NCBI GenBank assembly: GCA_964058805.1
Contig: CAXKVV010001522.1
Coordinates: 1 to 35,800, forward strand
Length of the DNA: 35,800 bases
Source: Schoenoplectus triqueter
Taxonomy: Eukaryota > Streptophyta > Magnoliopsida > Poales > Cyperaceae
Direction: 5' to 3'
The position numbers and the translations under genes were made by a program. Numbering within the stretch: the first letter of the stretch is position 1; each line of letters opens with the position of its first letter. This document shows, piece by piece, positions 31,701-35,800 of the stretch. The notes beneath the pieces were generated by a model. The model was not told the origin of the DNA. It worked only from the letters and a program-made list of their open reading frames with translations, and ran no database searches.

Positions 31701-32387
31701 AACTTTGAGAAAAGTCAGCCAGAGGGTCAGGATGAGGTGAACCTCATGGTCACTTCTGCGGCCAGTCCAAACAAAAAGAACATAGAGGGTAGTATAATCA
31801 AGGTTCCTCCTGACAAAAAAGGGAAACTCAAATCACCCTTTGACGCAAATGTCAGACAAGAGTTGCAGGTATTTACCTCCATTGGTTCAGCTGAAGAAGC
31901 CTTGCAGTTGTCTATACAACCAGTCCAGCTTAAGTCTAAGCTGAATCTAGCACCACCTTACATTCTCATCAGATGGATCTTTGAGAACTTCTTAAAGGAA
32001 GGACCTGAATTGCACAAATGGTCGGAACACCTAGCTTTCCAAGATGACAAGGGTGTCAAGTATAAAAATTCAGTTTTGCACTTACCTGAATTCGTTTTAG
32101 GGTCCAGTATAACTACTGTTGTGTCCACCATGGTAGTGGAGAAAATTATGGCAAAGGCCGTCCCAAGAAGCACCGATTACTATGGTGATCACATTGTTCT
32201 ATTGTTACAGAGGTACCACTCAACATTAACTGATTTAGCTTCAGTTAACGGGCACGAGTGTCAAATTGTTAACACTAATCCACTCAGTGTGCTTATAATT
32301 TTTAATTGTGCCAATCTTCCATTCTTGTTTGCTACTGGATTTTTATTTCCGCACATCACTTTGTCATGGGTGTTCCATTATATTTGA
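31698..32387 (+). CDS. Long open frame of unknown identity, first part
   Basis: I recognise no family. The frame is open from just after a TGA at 31695-31697 to a TGA at 32385-32387, about 229 codons; the first ATG is at 31746. The translation is lysine/glutamate-rich (KKNIEGSIIKVPPDKKGKLK, FENFLKEGPELHKWSEHLAF) and becomes hydrophobic after about residue 175. It lies directly after the C20 hairpin and upstream of the second long frame (32569-34005) on the same strand but in another phase. In AT-rich DNA such an open length is uncommon, but the plus strand here is purine-rich, which lowers stop frequency. A decayed retroelement gene is the best guess. Confidence 0.3.
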   Translation, partial: ENFEKSQPEGQDEVNLMVTSAASPNKKNIEGSIIKVPPDKKGKLKSPFDANVRQELQVFTSIGSAEEALQLSIQPVQLKSKLNLAPPYILIRWIFENFLKEGPELHKWSEHLAFQDDKGVKYKNSVLHLPEFVLGSSITTVVSTMVVEKIMAKAVPRSTDYYGDHIVLLLQRYHSTLTDLASVNGHECQIVNTNPLSVLIIFNCANLPFLFATGFLFPHITLSWVFHYI

Positions 32388-32568
32388 CTGTCAAATGAGA
32401 TGGTGGGCATTGGAGCCCAAAGGACAGTATAAAGGAAGTGAATGGTTTAAATTGTATCATTCTTGTTTCAAGTGGTCAGGTCAGCATTGGCTAGTGTGGT
32501 AAAATTGTGGATACACCCTCAAATTGTTCACCTGATAGTGAAGAGTACAAGTTCCGTCAGAAACAGCA

Positions 32569-34005
32569 ATGGGAGAGGAGGTGAATGGAGATAGTTATCG
32601 GGCAATTGAGTTATATGAAAGTGACAGAGGAATAGATGAGACTAGGGTGATGTGTCATGATCTGACAATGAATCAAATGACGAATGGGGTGATGCCACTG
32701 GTTGGGAAGTGTAGTAAAGAATTTATACTAAAGACTGCAAATGAAATGGTACCAATTTTAAAATCATGGTTGAAAGCCGACAATGAAGGAAATAAGGGTA
32801 GCAATGAAATGGTGGCAAGGAAGCTCCAAGCTGCAAATGAGGGTAATGAAGGATGCTCAAATTGAGTTGGAGTTCATTTCTATTCCAGTAGAGACATGGG
32901 AGCTAGCCACACTCCAAATTGGATTCCTTACTTTCTCTCGCACATTTCCTATGACAAGGGCTGTTCTGTTCAGGTTTACAGACACTTGTCAGTACAAAAA
33001 GTGTGGGGTGCTTACAAGCTTAAACCCAATTGCTCTTCATCCTATGCTGCCTTAGAAACACTTTTATACATACCCTATAAATTGAAACTAACCTTTGGTT
33101 TCCTATTTTACCATGTTAGTCATACATTTCAATTCAAGTGGTTGATGGGAGCCATAATGGTAGTTAATGATTTGGAGACGGTATTTAATTTTGGAGCTGA
33201 AGACGTAATAAAGAGTGAAGAATCTGAGATATTACTGGTAAAATGCCACAATAAGGTTGAATATGATGTTGAATCTGAAATGGGAGGGCTGTTAGCGCTT
33301 GGTGAACTAATCATGATGAAGGGTTGTATGTTTTTGGATACCAATAAGAATGAGGAGGGTATAATGGTCACAGCCAAGAACAAATCAGACACGGACTCCA
33401 TTAAGAAGAGCAACAAGGTTACAACTAAGCTAATAACAGTAATAGTAGTAGAGGCTATTTCATTACTACAATTTCCTATGTACAACTCTCAATCTTATAC
33501 ATGGGGCAAAAGGGTAGAAATGTGGGATGCAACCGACGGTGGATGGAAGCTGATAATCGGGATAGTAACATATCATCAGGGGTACAACTTGGGTCAGGAA
33601 GATATGGGAACCGGTACAGTGGTACAACCCCAATACTGGTACCGTGGTACACAGATACAAATTTACATGGAGATTGAGGAAATGGCCATATTGATGAGTT
33701 ATGAATTTTGTCAATTCTATAATCAAAAGCTTGAGGACAAGCTTTTCAAAAGGGTGGTATATTGTCATGAACTGACAATGAATCAAGAGCAAGCACTGTC
33801 AGCTTTGTCTGCGATGGAAATTATCATTTGGCTGGGAGCTATTGAAGTTGAATTGGACTTGGTCAACTCGCTGGAAAAACAAGAAGTGCTGAAGTTTGTA
33901 TTTGGAATGGGCTGGGAGCTTACGCAGAATCATGAGGCCCGCTGGGAAATAATTAACTTTGGCCCAACTGGAAAGGTTGATACAGGCATAATGGAGACGA
34001 TTTAG
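32569..34005 (+). pseudogene. Long open frame of unknown identity with one internal stop
   Basis: One frame runs 478 codons and is broken only by TGA at 32863-32865; the largest uninterrupted part from an ATG is 32896-34005 (369 residues). No catalytic motif, zinc knuckle, YVDD or membrane topology is recognisable. Segments include GAEDVIKSEESEILLVKCHN, MWDATDGGWKLIIGIVTYHQ, GTVVQPQYWYRGTQIQIYME and KFVFGMGWELTQ. A short internal similarity exists: CHDLTMNQ (about 32659) and CHELTMNQ (about 33766), also seen at DNA level. After the stop codon comes a pyrimidine-rich, LTR-like tract. I infer a non-autonomous LTR-retrotransposon gene or an old lineage-specific gene; neither is proven. Confidence 0.35.
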
Positions 34006-34009
34006 AGAG

Positions 34010-34320
34010 TTGCTCAGAAGTCAGAAGCGGTTAGGCGGAGAATTAGATTTACTTTTTTGTTTTATTATCAGTAGAGCTGGCTATATGTCCAGTAGCAAAG
34101 CATTTTCTGCTGTTGTTGAATGTATTGAATTGAATCTCTCCTCTCTCTTCTTCTATGTATCTCTCTTTCTCTTCTCTATTCTCTTCATTATCAATTGTAT
34201 CTTTGATACATCAAATATCACTTTTAACCAAATATTTCTATTATCTGCGTGTTTGCTTGAGTCTCTTGTTCATATTGTGAAGATCTTGTAATCGTCTCTA
34301 ACTGGGACATTACAGATATT
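34010..34320 (+). other. Pyrimidine-rich tract resembling the R-U5 end of an LTR
   Basis: Follows the long open frame. It contains TATTGAATTGAATCTCTCC, a long CT-rich stretch (34135-34190) and ends GGGACATTACA (34304-34314), much like the 3' part of plant copia-type LTRs. A candidate TGTTGTTGAATG start is at 34111. No partner LTR exists in the window, so the ends are unproven. Confidence 0.3.
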
Positions 34321-35415
34321 GTAGAAGATAGAAAATATTTACAGAAAAGAGCTAGCTATTATGACTGCATTCCTCCTAAAGACAGTTACTGATCCATGAT
34401 ATTAGGTGGTGTTAAGGTTTGCGGTGTTGAGCCAAATGATCAAAAGTTGAAGTTTGCGGTGTGGAGCATGACAGAAAGTTCCATTAGATAGCCATACTTG
34501 AGTTTGTCTCAGCAGTTTTTGTTTGCCAGTTGTCCTAGTGTGTATTTCAGTTCCTTTGCGGAATGCTCAAAAAAAAAATCTCCGTAGGAGGCTTTACTTT
34601 TATCTCTCTTTTTTGTCCATTCAATGAATTATTGAAACTATCCATTATTGAATTCAGAAATCTTGAATATGTTTTTTCTTGCTCATGTGGGTCTCAAGGT
34701 TTGGGTGTGTTGTTATATGTTTGTTTGTACGCCTGTGTTTTGAGTGCGTTGGTTCTGCATATGTGAATAGATGGAGCCCGACGAAGGGGGCATTCACAGA
34801 TGAAATAAATTGTTTAATCGAGTTACCTTTTTCCTTGCTGAAGGGCATCATTTGACAACTGTATTTCATCAGTCTTAAAAATCTTGAAACTAAGATTAAA
34901 AAAAAAATCTTGACTTGAAGTCTCAATCTAAATTTCAATATTATAGCATGATCTATGCTCACCATATTATGCTACTAAAATATGCTAAAATTTTATAATG
35001 TTTCACCGTACATCCAGATGTTTAAGAAATTCAACGATTCTTACCACATCAGACAGTATATAAATTGTTTGAAGTTTAATTGTTAAGCTATATGTGTAAT
35101 ACATATTTTAAATTTTTACTTCATAATTTTCAATTTCATTTTTCATAAATTAATTGTAAAATAACCTCTCTCCTTTTTTTATGCTGACATGATTAATAAC
35201 TTTTTTGATTTTGCACCACTAATGATTTGTTTTGTTCGTTTTGAGTGCGTTTCAGTGCAAGAGATGTGGAGAAAGTGCGAGGGCGTGTGGGGCTTGGTTT
35301 GTGGGCTAATCAATGAGATGTTGATGAAGATAGTTATGATCCATGGTCGACACTATTATAGGCTATATTTTTACAGCAAGCCCAATGCAAAGTGTGGGGC
35401 CATCATTTCTTTGTA
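34321..35415. other. Intergenic DNA
   Basis: No gene is supported. The part at 34400-34760 is less AT-rich and could be an old 3'UTR, for example GTTTGCGGTGT-type direct repeats at about 34418 and 34453. Confidence 0.35.
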
Positions 35416-35600
35416 GGGGCGGAATCTGAATTTTAAATTGGGAGGATCGAGATTGAAGGAATTAAATATTTATTATAAAAAATAAAAAAATTAAGAAGGT
35501 CATACATACAAATTTTTTTTTTTTTTTTATAAAATTATATATATTTTTATGATATTTTGAAAATTTAAGAGGGCGGGTCCCCAGCCACCTGAATCTGCCA
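35416..35600. mobile_element. Short MITE-like element with GGGGCGGAATCTGA tip
   Basis: The left tip GGGGCGGAATCTGAAT is answered at the right by TGAATCTGCC, whose complement is GGCAGATTCA. The interior is AT-rich with a T15-type run near 35512-35528 and a GGGCGGGTCCCC string at about 35571-35582. It belongs to the same loose GGCGGA-tipped group as 17992-18261. No clean target duplication was seen. Confidence 0.5.
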
Positions 35601-35800
35601 TTGTTCCTTTATAGAGGTGGGGGATGAAAATTAGAGGATCCTATTTCATGTCATCAGAGATATAATCTTCTTAATATATCCACAGAAAAAAGTTATTATC
35701 ATAAGTGACCTCATTCGTTCATCATTCCTTGAGATTTATTTTTCAAGTAAAAACGGGAGTCTAAAACTATTTAATTTTTAATTATCTATAAAGGTTTCGG
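35601..35800. other. AT-rich window end
   Basis: Nothing recognised. Confidence 0.4.

Noticed and set aside
33129..33792. Two minus-strand frames of 118 and 108 codons
   Set aside because: Antisense to the longer plus-strand frame 32569-34005, with no recognisable content.

Overview
The window is nuclear DNA of a flowering plant. It is very AT-rich, dense in decayed transposable elements, and has spliced genes with plant splice sites. Two genes encode organelle-targeted plant proteins: a PetM precursor with a chloroplast transit peptide and a small mitochondrial protein of the NOXY2/NFD6-like type. Nothing visible fixes the species. No rRNA, tRNA, CRISPR array, plastid or mitochondrial insertion was recognised.

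Layout. 1-6.3 kb: AT-rich intergenic DNA with two solo LTRs (829-1340 and 5133-5787, each with a 5-bp target duplication), a non-autonomous hAT element (4203-4971, 8-bp duplication), one copy of a roughly 415-bp dispersed repeat, and an inverted pair of roughly 240-bp repeats. 6.3-10.1 kb: a Mutator-like element with long terminal inverted repeats, a 239-bp tandem repeat, and about 900 bp of TAA/TCATAA low-complexity DNA inside a possible TIR element that ends just before a gene. 10.1-15.2 kb: a seven-exon TMEM147 homologue with two in-frame stops and one frameshift, so a pseudogene. Its fourth intron holds an antisense, internally deleted Ty1/copia element (11907-14004) with both LTRs, PBS and PPT. 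16.1-17.1 kb: a poly(A)-tailed retroposon of about 1 kb without a coding region, flanked by an exact 14-bp duplication.

17.3-17.8 kb: intact PETM (cytochrome b6f subunit) on the minus strand, with a 5'UTR intron and GATAAG boxes; a small MITE-like insert lies upstream. 18.96-19.68 kb: a second member of the hAT family, again with an exact 8-bp duplication. 19.9-21.7 kb: the NOXY2/NFD6-like gene on the plus strand, with site II and telo-box promoter motifs. 22.1-22.4 kb: a 111-bp tandem repeat. 23.1-29.2 kb: AT-rich repeat DNA with two related Mutator-type MITEs (9-bp duplications), a third hAT-like element and a possible LTR remnant.

29.4-34.3 kb: a GC-richer, possibly transcribed region with a weak three-exon gene candidate, a C20 hairpin, and two unusually long reading frames of unknown identity (31698-32387; 32569-34005 with one stop) followed by an LTR-like pyrimidine-rich tract. 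The rest is intergenic, with one more small MITE at 35416-35600.

The intact genes are unrelated housekeeping/organelle genes, not a pathway cluster. The main story is successive transposon insertion: most families can be called from exact target-site duplications.
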